From: Membranipora membranacea
Lineage: Eukaryota > Bryozoa > Gymnolaemata > Cheilostomatida > Membraniporidae
Assembly (NCBI GenBank): GCA_914767715.1
Contig: OU612075.1
Location: forward strand, 6,698,001-6,762,000
DNA length: 64,000 nt
Direction of reading: 5' to 3'
Shown here: one piece after another, positions 54,501 to 64,000 of the stretch
Position numbering within the stretch: the first letter of the stretch is position 1
Layout: every line of letters starts with the position of its first letter
Translations under genes and position numbers: made by a program
Notes under the pieces: generated by a model
Databases searched by the model: none
Seen by the model: only the letters and a program-made list of their open reading frames with translations
What the model was told of the DNA's origin: nothing

Positions 54501-57500
54501 AGAGACACGTTTTGTCAGGGACACAGTGATGGGACGAGGTAGGTTTGAGGCATTGGAGAAGCACTAATACCACAAGCCAAACAACCAACTAGCATACAGC
54601 CAATATCAAAATACCCAAGCCTGTCAAATCAGCCACGGCAAGCACTTGTCGACAGTTGTCGCTCTCTCCCTGTTTTTCATATGATTTCCAAAAGTTATTG
54701 TTGAGACATGGGTTAAATGGAAAACTCTGCTGGTGTTACATTATATTAGATGAAACATCCCAAAGCCAGACAGAAACATAACATGTTGACTAGGTTCTCA
54801 GTCTAAACGTCCCAAGATTCGCGTTGTGTTAGCATTTCAACAAGACAATTTTGGTGTGAGTTGGTTCTAGGAGAACAAGGTAGGTTTAGACTTGGATTTG
54901 TGGCGACTGGTTTGATTGGAAACGTAAAATAACAAAACCATGCATGCAAGGCGGGGATGTAGTGCCCTTTGCTATGAGACAGCCGGCTATTTAAATATTC
55001 TATCTTTTCCACCGTGTGATTTCCATGTTTCAATGTGCGCTTGTAATATGCAGGCTAGTCATGCATGGTAATACATTTTACGATACTTCAAATTTGCCCA
55101 GCTACTATACCACATGCTTAAAATTATATCATAAACATTTCATGTGTTTGACGAAAAAACGTACCAAATTTACCAGCCGGTGCCTTGCCCTGAGTGGTAA
55201 CATTATGTTGCTGTGTGGTTCTATTATTGCCTAAGCCGATGGCGGCTTTGACAGGCAATTTGGTCGTGGATGCTAGTTTACTGCTTGGCGAGTGAATTTG
55301 ATGAGCCTTATTGGTGGTGGTGACGACAATCTGCTGAGATTTGACATGGGTGCTCCCAGTGATTCCGGACAGGGCCACCTGACAACTAGCAGCAGACGGA
55401 GTAGAAGTAGGTGGAGACAAAGGTGAGCAGGTGTTTGTTGTAGGTAGGGGTGCTGTTTTACTACGCCCCTGGGCTTTGACAGCTTTGGGTAAGCGCAGGC
55501 CAGTCTTACCGGGTACAGCGGATGCTGACTTGGAGGATGGATGCTGCCGGGAGGAAGGTGTGTCCACACTATCAGGGCCGCCGCTGCCACCGAGGCCGCT
55601 CACAGCAGAGGTACGCTACAAACCAGAAGATAGTCACACATTGTAAACAGCAGAACACAGGACACAGCAAAACGAGGCCAAACGACGGGCAATGATATGC
55701 GTGTATCAAACCAGGAGCGGGGTTAATATGGTTGTTTATTTTGAAAATAAGGGCTTTCACTTCTGGTCTTGACCCAGGCTCAGGTTAAAATCATTAATTT
55801 TTTCATGAGGACCATTTTTCCCAATTTATTAGATTTTTGCAGTGTGCGATTTAAGTGCAACCCTTTCCACTGTAAAAATCAACTAATCCCTGAGTGTTAT
55901 TTAAATGCAATCATGATGCCAATTGTTGAAATTGTTACTTTAGGTTAGTTTCTAGTATGGAGTTATTACGCTATGCTAAACTATCAGGCAGTAAACTCCT
56001 ACCCTCATAATATTGAGCTAAACCCTGAAATTCAAAGGTGTGTAATAGTGACCTTGACCTTGCGTTGACCTTGCGTTGTTAATTTCTTAACCAAATCCGA
56101 GGCAGGTTGGCTAATTATCATACGAGTATTGGTAAGGGTGCAATAATGCTGATTTTCCCGCTAATGAATTTGCCAGGCCTTTTGTATCACAGACTTGATT
56201 GATTATAAATCCACTCAGCTTGTTCCTAGTTTGTGAGTTGTGACACTCTGTTCTTCAAATGAGTTTGATCAATCTTGCCTGCATTCAGAGTCACTCTCAT
56301 TTTATTGGCAATTCGAGGGTTGACAACAGAGGGGGAATAACTCCCTGTGCGGTCATAATGTTATCGTATACATACATATATATACATAGCTGTCATTCAA
56401 CTGGCCTGACAAAGTCATTACGGAAAATATAGTCTTTAGAATACTCCTTTCTCATTTCATAAGCCACAACTTGTAATAAGCAGTGCGGCGGCCAGAATAA
56501 CAAAAACAAAGTCACTCATGCAACATTTCACGGAATGGTTAAATAAAGTGAAACTAAACCAAGACGTTACCGATTATATCTAGTACACTTGAGCTACCAA
56601 GTATGGGTTTTCTGATTGACTCAAGAGGAAAGTTTTATTGAGTCAAGTTATTTTCTTCAGAAAACCCAAACCTTTGCTAAGCATATATCTCACCGCTAGT
56701 TTTTTAGCAAACGTTGTTGAGCGAACACGCAACTTCTATTATAAAATAAAACACACATTCGAGTTACTCAAGTTGAAGTACAGCTTTCCACTTTGAAATA
56801 CTGACAAATACTGCTGACACACCGATTCATTTATCGATTAACTAGTTGAATTTTCCTGGATCATTGGACATTTCATAACTAGTGAAATAGTTCATACATA
56901 ATACGCTCAAGTGCTTACTACAACAGCATTGTTTGGTTTGCCTAAATAGCCATTACGCTTTTGCCACTACATAGCTCTAAGTTGTTGAATTTTTAAGCTG
57001 TAAATATCAAACGATGGAGGATTAAAGTCATTCAGAAATATTTGAAAACTGAATTTCTGTATTCAAACTTTTTTGGGTATCCGTAAGAAAGAAGTTGTCT
57101 GGCTTTGACGAAGAAGACTGATTGTGATATCAAGGGTTAATAAAGTCTGATTTATCAAAAGGACACTTACTCTTGGTGTGGAATTATCAGATCTTGATGT
57201 GTTTGTAGCTGAAGTGGGTGTGGTCTTACTGTGTGATGTCACTTCCTGTGTACTAGATGAAGCTATGGAGGAGCCCACAGAAAGCCTGCCGTCTCCGTCC
57301 TGACATGATATAAATAGATAAAGATAAATTTACTCATATAATATTATCAACATATTAAAAACTCTCCGGAAAACCGTATTACATGGTCATCTTTATGTCC
57401 TATTTTTATCAACAAAAATACGAGTGAGCGTCTAGTTTTAGATATTATATTTAATACAAGACAATTACTGATATTTTTGTGATTAAATAACGACTACTAT

Positions 57501-60500
57501 GTATTACAGTTTTCTGGGAATTGGGGAGAAGTAAGTTCGACAAAATACTTGGAGACTTTTTTCGATAACCTCATTTCTGCCTACACTTGCTGATAGGCCG
57601 CCAGGTAGCTGGTAAATCGTATTTGCAAAAAAACTTGCTTGTACCAACACCCTTTTATTTCAATTACATTATACTGATACAAACCTGGGAGGACAGACTG
57701 GTGGGTGAACTTCTGTAACTATCAGATGTAGATCTATCCAGTATATTACCTCCCGCATCCGAGTTCTTACCATGCCCGCCACTAAAACATAATTGGGATG
57801 TCAAAGATATCAAACGGATGCTTGGATTTTCTCAGGTTAATAATAGGTTCCGCTAAGGCTGAAAGCTATCAACACGAGAGTCTGCCAATATTCCTGAGGG
57901 GTATATCTAGTCATGACGTACCATGAATGACCTGGCACCACATAAAGTACTTGGTGGTGCATTGTTTACAGATGAAGGAAATGAGGTGAGCACACTTTTA
58001 GGAGACAGAGTCCTCCAAACTTCAAATCTGAAAAGAATAGACATCGACTGAGAATGGATTGATCTTGATGTGTTGGGAAGGACTTAACAAGCTTTTCGAT
58101 TCTGCCAAAGACAGAGTTGTATAAGCTTGACAGGTCTTTGCCGAAATATCAAGACCAAGCACTAGCAATCATTGCCATAATGTATGAAAGGACACATACT
58201 TGAGTGATAGATCAGCAAGTTGTTGCTCATCTCTGCTACGTCTGCTGTAAAGTAAAATATCAGGTGATGAGCATTGTCATGTCAAGCTTTCCAGAGGCTT
58301 GCATTACCCATATAAATATGATGGAACATGGAACATGGAACATACATGTAACATCTAGGCATCACAAGAAAGTGGAGAAATTTTGAAGGGTAATGAAGTT
58401 TTGAAACGTGCCCACTGAACACACCTGTAGCATGCCTTGCAAACACAAACGTAGGAATTTTATCAAGGCATTACCAGAAACACATATATGTTGAACATAA
58501 GCCTATAATGTTGTTGTTGCCACACCATCGTGAAGAGCGGTACCATGCTTATTACAGCTCGAAATTCAATTTATAAAGCTTTCCACCATAAAATATAAAG
58601 TTCTGTATGGAATATTTCAAGACCGCATTAGTCATAGTGGAGTTGCATCAAAATTGTGTGAAGTCGGTTTGAGCGTAAGCACAAGTTTTAACACCATACA
58701 GCCATTCAAGTTCTGTTTACAGGACCACCGGTTCAAATTTCACAACATGGCAGTTACTCATGGTATGCATATACAGGGCTGTAGTTAAGAAGAAGGGTAG
58801 GGGAGACAAAAGTCTGAGGCGAGTCCAAAGCATCTCCAGGCGGGGTACTGTAAACTCCTCCCATAGCAATTTAAAGCAAAATATTAGAAAATGGAACTCC
58901 CAGCAGAGTTGATTCCTAAATGGAGTATTCAATTATAGTGTTTTTAGGCCACTCCATTTAACTTTCTAGGGGAGGCAGTGCGCAGTGCCTCCCTGCCTCC
59001 CTAGAACTAAGCCTGATATGACCTATGAGTACATTAATATCATTCAAGATCGAAAATATTGAGATACATATCGAACTGGGTGAACTTCAGCGCTTGGGTC
59101 TGGTGCAATCGGCTAACTTGTTAATTGAATGGAAACCTACACTTAGAGTGTCTCATTGTTTACGAAGTTATCAATCTCTATTTTATTAACAGTTCATCGT
59201 GGAGTGGAGAAGCAACGTGTTGGTAATGCGACGATTGCACTTTGTTCCACATATCCGGAAAAAGCCGGCAACTTGTCGTCATGAATTGCGCGAGGAGTTG
59301 CATAAATGTTTCAAGGGCATTTACTTCAAACTAAATCCTCCTTTATGCAACTGATTTCTCACAGCATGTTTGTAAGCATCTAGTTATGCTGGAGATCAAT
59401 GATACGCAGGGATCAGCCATCGTCCGAACCAACTGACAGCTAACCTAATCTAAGTAATCCTACTCAGAAATGGTGTGAAGATAATTTCAGGCTGGAGTGA
59501 ATGAGAGGTCAAATAGAATTTTTATACCAAAATGTTCAATTCTATTTATCAATTTCATTATATGCGCAAACTCGAAAAAAAATTTATATAGAAAATTCCC
59601 AATACATAAATTTCTTGATGATTCTTTAAAAATTTCAATAATGATTGATTCAATTTGTGAGTTTATCGTGTAACTTAGGCAAAGTCACATATATCCAAAA
59701 GTGGCCACTGTCCCCATCATCTGATAATAATCACGATTAGACTTAGACTTACGGCGCGGTTCTTGACTGATAGAAGGATGGATGGGTTGAAGTAGGAGGG
59801 GTGGTGTGCATTGGTGTCCCGTAACCGTTACTAACTACACCGCCATAATTATAGCCATGCATGCTGAAAATAAGCAACCAACCAAAAATGTGAAGCAATA
59901 TTCACAACAGTAAAAGTTTAGCATTTCATGCTATAAGCAAAAATGCAGTGAGAAATGGCTAAATCTCACTCAGTGATAAGGTAAGGTAAGGTGAAGCTTA
60001 CTAACAACATCATATCAATGGAAGATCCATGCAATAAGCAAGAACTAAGTTATGATCATATTTATACTGATGCTACAGAAATGGAAAAACACGATATGAT
60101 AGAATGCTGGAAACATCCAGCAGTTATCCCCTCTCTTTCATAGGGGAGACAACTACTAGTTTACCTTTGAATAAATATATATTGTATGCAGCGAAGGAGG
60201 GTGGGGTATATACCCCCTCCCTCTCTGATGCAGTTGAGCAACCAGATAGGGTGCAACACCGGTGAAAGTAAATTTTCAATGGTCCTTTAATGAAGAATCA
60301 ACATAAAGGAATTTTGATTGTTTGGAAGCAAGAGCTTGCATGATCATTAGAAAGGACTCCAAAGCATTTTAAGTCCCGAAGAAAGGCCACACACACACAC
60401 AAACATGTACACAGACACAAAATAGGAGCCACATCATGTAAATCACACCATGCCACGCACACCACATCAGATGAAACAGTAAGTATTGATATCAGAAAAA

Positions 60501-63500
60501 ATCCTGGTGACTGTTAGATAAATATATGATCTTGTCAGAAGAAAACTTTGGGGTGTAGGAAAACAAAGTTTGGACAGGTTTTATTTGTAATAGGGTGTAG
60601 AATACCCCCAATCCTAACACAAAGCCTTCCAAGTGAACAGTCAGTCTGTCAATCCAAAATGACCAGACCTTGCTTGTTTTCATAGGCAGAAAGCATACAG
60701 TATATAAATTATACCAACACTACGGTGAAGAAATATCACATGAAAGCCATCCAGTGTCGGCCATCTATAGGAGCAACAACCGATTAGTTAGTAAAATAGT
60801 ACCGAAAGAACCTCCATCTTATCAAACCAACAGATTATATCATAAATAGACTGGATGAGAAATCGTAGATCTACAACACAGCCTATTTCACTAGGGTGCG
60901 ACACAACGACATTCAGAAAGACACCTTTTATCATGTAAGCTCAAAACTATTTATGTCAGTGATATATTATTATTTTGTATCACAAGTGGGTCTTTATCAC
61001 AAGTGTCTTTTTTATCACATGTGTCTTTGTATCACAAGTGTCTTCTATCACACAAGTTTTTCGTATCACAGGTGTCTTTCTGAATTTTCCACTACACCAC
61101 AAAGAAGGTGCCAGGCAGGACACACGCATTGTATTAGTGAAGAAGGAGTACTGGCTGCCTATCTGAGGGGCGGCATTGCATTACCTAACACTGTTGTGCC
61201 CTGAGGGCGACGCTGCTGAGGCGATACTACCTCGGGGCAGACTGTTGTGACGTACCATCGACGAGACAGGCAACTGGGCCGGTCTCGTGGTACGTTTCTC
61301 AGAGTAGAGCATTGTCCTACTGTAGTTAGTACAAAACACAAACATCACAAATCATAAAATATCTGTACGACTATCGATGTTAATATCACAATTCAGTACT
61401 TTTTTAGTCTGTCAGGAGGCCATGAGATGTATTAGATCAAGTATGATTCAATTTGGCCACGTTGCAGTTGTTTCTGTTATAAATGAAGTCAAATTTGATC
61501 AAACTAGATCTAGAGATGAACTGGGAACAAATTTGAATCCCAAAATGCATTAAAAAAGAATCCCATGATGCAGTTTTTATCAGCGTAATCATGCATACTG
61601 CCAACCTTGTAAAGGGCGAGTTTATCGCCTAATTCATTTAAATTCTGATGCGTACAGCGCAGATTGCATTTGAATTCTAACTAATGACAAAGCATTTTCA
61701 GATTTTGGAAGTCTCAAAACCCACAGTGAACAGGTTTGGCTCAAGTAAATTTGTCATTGTCCGACTTCCCAAGGTAGACTGGTGACCTTTTCAACTTGGA
61801 GGAGTACACTCTGTATATCTCAACAACAGTCACTGATCAACCCTAAAACTAAGCTTATGCATCCAAGCTGTTTTGAATGTGGACCTCAGTGGCACCCACA
61901 ATCAACTTGTTCTTGTGGGTGCCACTGCCATCTCGAACGAAACAGCTTAGGCACACAGGCTACCTAAAGTTGAGAAAACTAATTTAGGACGGTGTAAATA
62001 AACCCGGAATAGAATATAAGCTGGACAAGACAAACATCATACTTCATGCACACCAGTCAAGCAAAGCTAACTTAACTCTGTCACTAATCAAACACTCTGT
62101 TTGAGAAGCACATGCTCAAGGGTTGAGTATTTCCGAAAAAAAGTAGCACCTTGTAATGACTTAAAACACTTTGCATCCCAGTTTCAACTGATGGGGGGAT
62201 TTTCGTTCAAAGTAACTTGGTGAGTTATATCCTCGATTGAGCTCAATCTAAACTAAGTGAATTTTCAAGATGCTACAGTTCCCGCATAATAGTACTTAGT
62301 ATTTTAATAGAAGGTACCTTTCCGCATGAACTGAGGCAGATCTAATAGGAGGTTGAGGTGGGCGGTTACTACCACCCGCACTTTGGGAGGTTCTAGAAGA
62401 AGGAACCCCAGCACCAGGTGAGTGAAGGCTAGCAGAGGAAGTGGGTGTGGTTTGCGGCGTAGGAGGCTTGCCTGACCTTCTAACTCCTCCCTCGGATTTC
62501 ACTTGCTCCGCCCTCTTTTTTCTTTGCTCATAGTCTTGCTTCTGTCGTTGCAACTCCTTAAAGATACCAAGACAGTTTAGATTAGGTGAACGAGTTGATT
62601 TCGCTAGAAAGTGACGCTGGTTATCACATCAAGCAACATAGAAAAAGAGGTTGGTTCATGCGCACAGATAACAAACACATGTACATTCAATCGCTTATAC
62701 TATTATAAGCCTTCATTTTCTGCCAATTGCAATTTTTTCCACAGTTCCATCGCATAATATGTTTAGCACAGCAAGAAACCTAAATGGCTAGGCTTCGCCC
62801 AAACATATCACACACTTATTAGCCCCAAAACATAACAAAAAAGGCCACCCCAGCTCCGCACTCCAAAACTAGCGCATATTGCAGTGTTACCGAAGCAAGT
62901 TTAGCTCCGCCTTAATATCAATAAATCTTTAGCTCTGCCTTAATATCAATAAGTTTTCCTATTCCCCCCAGCTTGCATTGTTGGGAAAGCAAGTGATTAT
63001 TCAGGCTATATAGGGGTAAGGCAGCAGGCAAAGATGAACAATGGTCAAAACTAGAAGAAAAGGATGTTGTCAGTCACATAATATAGCGTTTTTGGTATTA
63101 AAATAAGACATTTGGTTAACAAGAAGATAAACAGGAAAATAGCAAAACAAGCTAACACATCAATACAGTAATAGCCTCGGGAACTTGTTACATTCAACCC
63201 GAGCCATGACCTTAGAAGAACCTTGATCTAGTTTGATCCAATTGGCCTGCATTCGAGTAGCCGGGGATTCAGGCCAACAATGGGGTCTTGTCTGTATTCT
63301 GGGTGGTGTTGGATATTTTGCATCTGTGGTGCTATCTACTCATGTACCAATATTGTGCATTTCCGAAAGGACCAATGTGCATGCGTTTTGGATTGGTTTT
63401 GATTGACAAGATGGGTCTAGGTTTGTTGTTGTGCGGAGTTGTCTATTCATGTAGATGACTCCGATCGTTGGTCTGAATCCCAGTCTAGCATTGGATACAC

Positions 63501-63902
63501 TTTCATTCTACGTGGTGAGCCTGCTGTAGCTCAAGGGGGAGCAGCCCAAATTACAAATTTGATCAAACTTTATCTAAGCAGTAGTTACACCAAATAAAAT
63601 AAAATCACTGCCTGCAATGTTTTTCTCCCATCCTTAGACAGTACACAAACATATCAGATCATACAACATTAACGCTGAGTACTTTGTTAACACTGTGTAA
63701 ACTGTATAAGTGGCGATCAGCCAACAGCGTTGGCATTCAAGTACTTAGAAACACTAAAATGATATGTAAATGTATATAAAGTTGGCTCAAGTTAAATGCA
63801 ACAAGTTCCTTCCTATGTAGGCAGTCAATTCTTTTCTAGAACCAGATAGAGTAGGTAAAAATAACGTGGGTGCTTGTTTACCTGTGGGGATAAGTCGCAG
63901 GG
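41977..63902 (-). CDS. LRCH: LRCH (leucine-rich repeat and calponin-homology protein), 3' part, continues beyond the right edge
   Basis: LRCH proteins are cytoskeleton- and membrane-associated scaffolds (vertebrate members bind DOCK GTPase exchange factors) with N-terminal leucine-rich repeats, a disordered linker and a C-terminal CH domain. Exons here, minus strand: 62318-62556, 61185-61319, 59753-59863, 57685-57781, 57171-57299, 55165-55615, 50251-50405, 49538-49675, 46979-47056 (511 codons, phases consistent), then either 42838-43014 or 41977-42258. A 21-nt candidate micro-exon is at 63882-63902. The CH core reads LRDGVVLCHLANYVKPRTVS and IHVKSSAV-PKLTMAKCKRNV, nearly identical to vertebrate LRCH. 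The LRR exons and start codon lie outside the window. Confidence 0.93.
42678..42712. repeat. Family-4-like mini-palindrome
   Basis: CCATAAACATCTAAATAGTA then TTTATATGTTTATG, very similar to 21108-21142 (CCATAAACATATAGTATTTA). It lies in the 3' flank of exon A. Confidence 0.65.
42811..42841 (+). repeat. TCAAGGTCA half-site array
   Basis: GGGTCAAGGTCATGGTGAAG then GTCAAGGTCA: two TCAAGGTCA units and extra AGGTCA-like half sites. This is the binding word of NR5A/ERR-type nuclear receptors. The last unit overlaps the stop codon of LRCH exon A. A related run on the other strand is at 56048-56080. Confidence 0.6.
42838..43014 (-). CDS. LRCH: LRCH alternative terminal exon A: CH end plus hydrophobic tail anchor
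   Basis: 58 codons and TGA. GDLCTPDDILDELRPGLICR then TVNSLIG is the last CH helix region. After a short linker (CIPPSNGD) comes VLLSYFCAYVFLTICLYLYI then FQK and stop: about 21 uncharged, mostly hydrophobic residues at the extreme C-terminus. Acceptor ttttctttag|. This looks like a C-terminal membrane anchor, as vertebrate LRCH4 is described as a membrane protein with a C-terminal span. No strong internal donor is visible, so it should be terminal. Confidence 0.72.
   Translation of the reverse strand, partial: GDLCTPDDILDELRPGLICRTVNSLIGCIPPSNGDVLLSYFCAYVFLTICLYLYIFQK
45529..45561. repeat. (AT)n microsatellite
   Basis: About 16 AT dinucleotide repeats in the LRCH intron. Frames through it give meaningless Tyr-Ile runs. 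Confidence 0.9.
46777..46870. repeat. Hairpin element, ~40-base arms
   Basis: Left arm TGTGGAAAGAAAATTGAT and ATGTAAAATCCCATACACA; the right arm is its complement (TGTGTATGGCATTTTACAT, CGATTTTCTTTCCACA). A 9-base insertion in the left arm is the only large mismatch. Confidence 0.85.
46979..47056 (-). CDS. LRCH: LRCH exon: CH domain, part 2
   Basis: PKLTMAKCKRNVENFIDACK then RLGVPQ, matching vertebrate LRCH PKLTMAKCRRNVENFLDACRKIGVPQ. 26 codons, phase 0 at both ends, so either downstream terminal exon can be joined. Confidence 0.96.
47057..49537. other. LRCH intron between CH exons
   Basis: 2.5-kb AT-rich intron with the 201-bp tandem duplication and no other recognisable element. Confidence 0.6.
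47837..48225. repeat. 201-bp tandem duplication
   Basis: Copy 1 starts CTTGCTTATGAAACAAATTT at 47837 and copy 2 starts with the same bases at 48038. They stay nearly identical through TGACTATAAT, with small deletions (for example 8-10 bases after the A-run) and scattered substitutions. It lies in the LRCH intron between the two CH exons. Confidence 0.9.
49538..49675 (-). CDS. LRCH: LRCH exon: CH domain, part 1
   Basis: IIESRLKVTLPHGVMTELRD then GVVLCHLANYVKPRTVSQIH, the CH-domain signature DGVVLCHLAN-x-(I/V)-(K/R)-PR-(S/T)-V. 46 codons, phase 0 at both ends. Confidence 0.96.
49777..50100 (-). other. Unrecognised open frame in LRCH intron, possible alternative terminal exon
   Basis: A 108-codon frame opens directly after tttttgcctag (acceptor-like) in phase 0 with the preceding LRCH exon. 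It reads FLACLDALENISGANLNGSL then DIFNLCKLRFLYQSVLVDPV and ends FNALWITKI and stop. Composition is protein-like, but I recognise no family. It could be a terminal exon that truncates LRCH before the CH domain, a transposon gene fragment, or chance. Confidence 0.3.
50251..50405 (-). CDS. LRCH: LRCH exon: linker up to CH domain
   Basis: FQAAGSVGRPVSGTHAPSTT ... SNSSDSQYIAKIRE, leading into the CH domain. Acceptor tttcacag|, donor AGAGAA|gtatgg. Phase 0 out. Confidence 0.85.
50406..55164. other. Largest LRCH intron in the window
   Basis: 4.8 kb without exons that I can support. It contains a family-3 element at 52328-52450 and another inverted pair near 52690-52770 (GGATTCCACAATCAACCACA); otherwise AT-rich unique-looking sequence. 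Confidence 0.6.
52328..52450. mobile_element. Family-3 fold-back element, complete copy
   Basis: AAGTTTGGTCCATTTGCCTG, GTTGCTCCCCCTTGACTGG at the left; CCAGTGGAAGGGGAGCAACC and AAACTGGATCAAACTTGG at the right. Inverted arms of about 50 bases, non-coding. Confidence 0.8.
55165..55615 (-). CDS. LRCH: LRCH exon: long low-complexity linker
   Basis: 150 codons rich in Ser, Thr, Pro, Lys and Gln (SRQHPSSKSASAVPGKTGLR; KAVKAQGRSKTAPLPTTNT), positively charged and disordered. Acceptor tttgtag|, donor AATTTG|gtacgt. Confidence 0.85.
55616..57170. other. LRCH intron with family-3 remnant and AGGTCA-type run
   Basis: Contains GTGACCTTGACCTTGCGTTG and GACCTTGCGTTG (56048-56080) and a diverged family-3 element at 56255-56350 (GTTTGATCAATCTTGCCTGC ... 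GGGGGAATAACTCCC). No exon seen. Confidence 0.55.
57171..57299 (-). CDS. LRCH: LRCH exon: Ser/Thr-rich linker
   Basis: DGDGRLSVGSSIASSSTQEV then TSHSKTTPTSATNTSRSDN; phase 0 at both ends (129 nt), so skipping would keep frame. Acceptor atgtcag|, donor CCAAGA|gtaagt. Confidence 0.78.
57685..57781 (-). CDS. LRCH: LRCH exon: Ser-rich linker
   Basis: GGHGKNSDAGGNILDRSTSD then SYRSSPTSLSSQ. Acceptor gttttag|, donor TCCCAG|gtttgt. Confidence 0.78.
57782..59752. other. LRCH intron, nothing recognised
   Basis: 2-kb AT-rich intron. Small local repeats only (ATGGAACATGGAACATGGAA at 58321-58340). Confidence 0.55.
59753..59863 (-). CDS. LRCH: LRCH exon: Gly/Tyr/Pro-rich linker
   Basis: MHGYNYGGVVSNGYGTPMHT then TPPTSTHPSFYQSRTA: low-complexity linker. 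Acceptor tttcag|, donor GCGCC|gtaagt; phases match both neighbours. Confidence 0.78.
59864..61184. other. LRCH intron with simple repeats
   Basis: Holds a short CA run near 60385-60400 and the 18-bp minisatellite at 60976-61082. No exon recognised. Confidence 0.55.
60976..61082. repeat. ~18-bp minisatellite TATCACAAGTGTCTTT
   Basis: Six diverged copies: GTATCACAAGTGGGTCTT, TATCACAAGTGTCTTTTT, TATCACATGTGTCTTTG, TATCACAAGTGTCTTC, TATCACACAAGTTTTTCG, TATCACAGGTGTCTTTC. It lies just downstream (in transcript sense) of exon 61185-61319. Confidence 0.85.
61185..61319 (-). CDS. LRCH: LRCH exon: linker
   Basis: RTMLYSEKRTTRPAQLPVSS then MVRHNSLPRGSIASAASPSG: basic, Ser-rich. HNSLP and HNSVS could be phosphorylation or 14-3-3-like sites. 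The acceptor is a CAGTAG double site (see findings). Donor TTAG|gtaatg. Confidence 0.82.
61320..62317. other. LRCH intron with fold-back element
   Basis: Contains an inverted-repeat element at 61866-61948 (AGCTGTTTTGAATGTGGACC, AGTGGCACCCACAA and inverted partners TTGTGGGTGCCACT, GAACGAAACAGCTT), similar in layout to family 2. A TTTGATCAAACTAGATCTAG word at 61496 recalls family 3. Confidence 0.65.
62318..62556 (-). CDS. LRCH: LRCH exon: charged helix and Ser/Pro linker
   Basis: Starts ELQRQKQDYEQRKKRAEQVK, a charged helix as found after the LRRs of LRCH, then a Ser/Thr/Pro-rich linker (SGKPPTPQTTPTSSASLHSP). Acceptor tttaag|, donor GAAAG|gtacc. In at phase 0, out at phase 2. Confidence 0.85.
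62557..63881. mobile_element. LRCH intron with large family-3 element (about 63222-63575)
   Basis: The left end TAGTTTGATCCAATTGGCCT and GCATTCGAGTAGCC pairs with the right end AAATTTGATCAAACTTTATC near 63560. About 350 bases, the longest family-3 copy, with no coding frame. The rest of the intron is AT-rich. Confidence 0.55.
63882..63902 (-). CDS. LRCH: Candidate LRCH 21-nt micro-exon
   Basis: Bounded by a strong acceptor (tttctcttcccgttgttag|) and a strong donor (CCACAG|gtaaac). It would add PCDLSPQ in phase 0, directly compatible with the phase-0 start of exon 62318-62556. There is no family evidence; found by splice signals alone. Confidence 0.35.
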
Positions 63903-63975
63903 CTAACAACGGGAAGAGAAAAATGTTCCAATGCAAAAACTAAAGTCGTTAGCAACACGGAAAGGTAACGCACAG

Positions 63976-64000
63976 CCTGTCATGACAAATTGACCCGATT
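63976..64000. mobile_element. Family-1 fold-back end at window edge
   Basis: AGCCTGTCATGACAAATTGA starts like the left end of the family-1 copies; the rest would lie beyond the window. Confidence 0.4.

Overview
This is a window of an animal (metazoan) nuclear genome. It holds four multi-exon protein-coding genes with GT-AG introns of about 0.1 to 4.7 kb, AT-rich non-coding DNA, and many small fold-back (MITE-like) repeats. There are no operons, ribosome binding sites or bacterial features. The gene set (STIM, SRA1, LONRF, LRCH) and the absence of vertebrate-type repeats point to an invertebrate. I cannot name the phylum from the sequence. I rebuilt all exon junctions by hand from splice consensus, reading-frame phase and remembered family sequences; no transcripts or alignments were available.

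Layout. (1) 875-23691, minus strand: a complete STIM gene, the ER calcium sensor of store-operated calcium entry, in 15 coding exons encoding 827 residues. It has a signal peptide, EF hand, SAM domain, one membrane span, CC1, the CAD/SOAR Orai-activating region, an acidic inhibitory patch, an SxIP microtubule-tip motif and a polybasic C-terminus. (2) 25298-29943, plus strand: a complete SRA1 gene in 5 coding exons encoding 220 residues. It is arranged head-to-head with STIM across about 1.6 kb that probably holds both promoters. (3) 31057-39056, minus strand: a complete LONRF gene (TPR, two RING fingers, LON substrate-binding domain) in 10 coding exons encoding 661 residues, tail-to-tail with SRA1. 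(4) 41977 to beyond 64000, minus strand: the 3' part of an LRCH gene. Its leucine-rich repeats lie outside the window to the right; the low-complexity linker and the C-terminal calponin-homology (CH) domain lie inside.

The most interesting observation is at the 3' end of LRCH. Two successive phase-0 exons (42838-43014 and 41977-42258) each encode their own version of the last part of the CH domain and then a different tail. One ends in a hydrophobic segment that looks like a C-terminal membrane anchor; the other ends in a Ser/Arg-rich hydrophilic tail finishing in S-V-V, which fits a class I PDZ ligand. This predicts a splicing switch between a membrane-anchored and a soluble LRCH protein. 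A third phase-compatible open frame with its own stop (49777-50100) lies upstream in the gene.

Non-coding DNA is rich in short inverted repeats belonging to at least four recurring families: one with ends like AGCCTGTCTTGACAAGCTTTG, one with ends like GCGCTCAAACTCTGC, one with ends like TTTGATCCAACTTGCCTGC, and a tiny palindrome built on CATAGACTTA/TAAGTCTATG. There are also several minisatellites and a 201-bp tandem duplication. I saw no tRNA, rRNA, CRISPR array or intact autonomous transposon.
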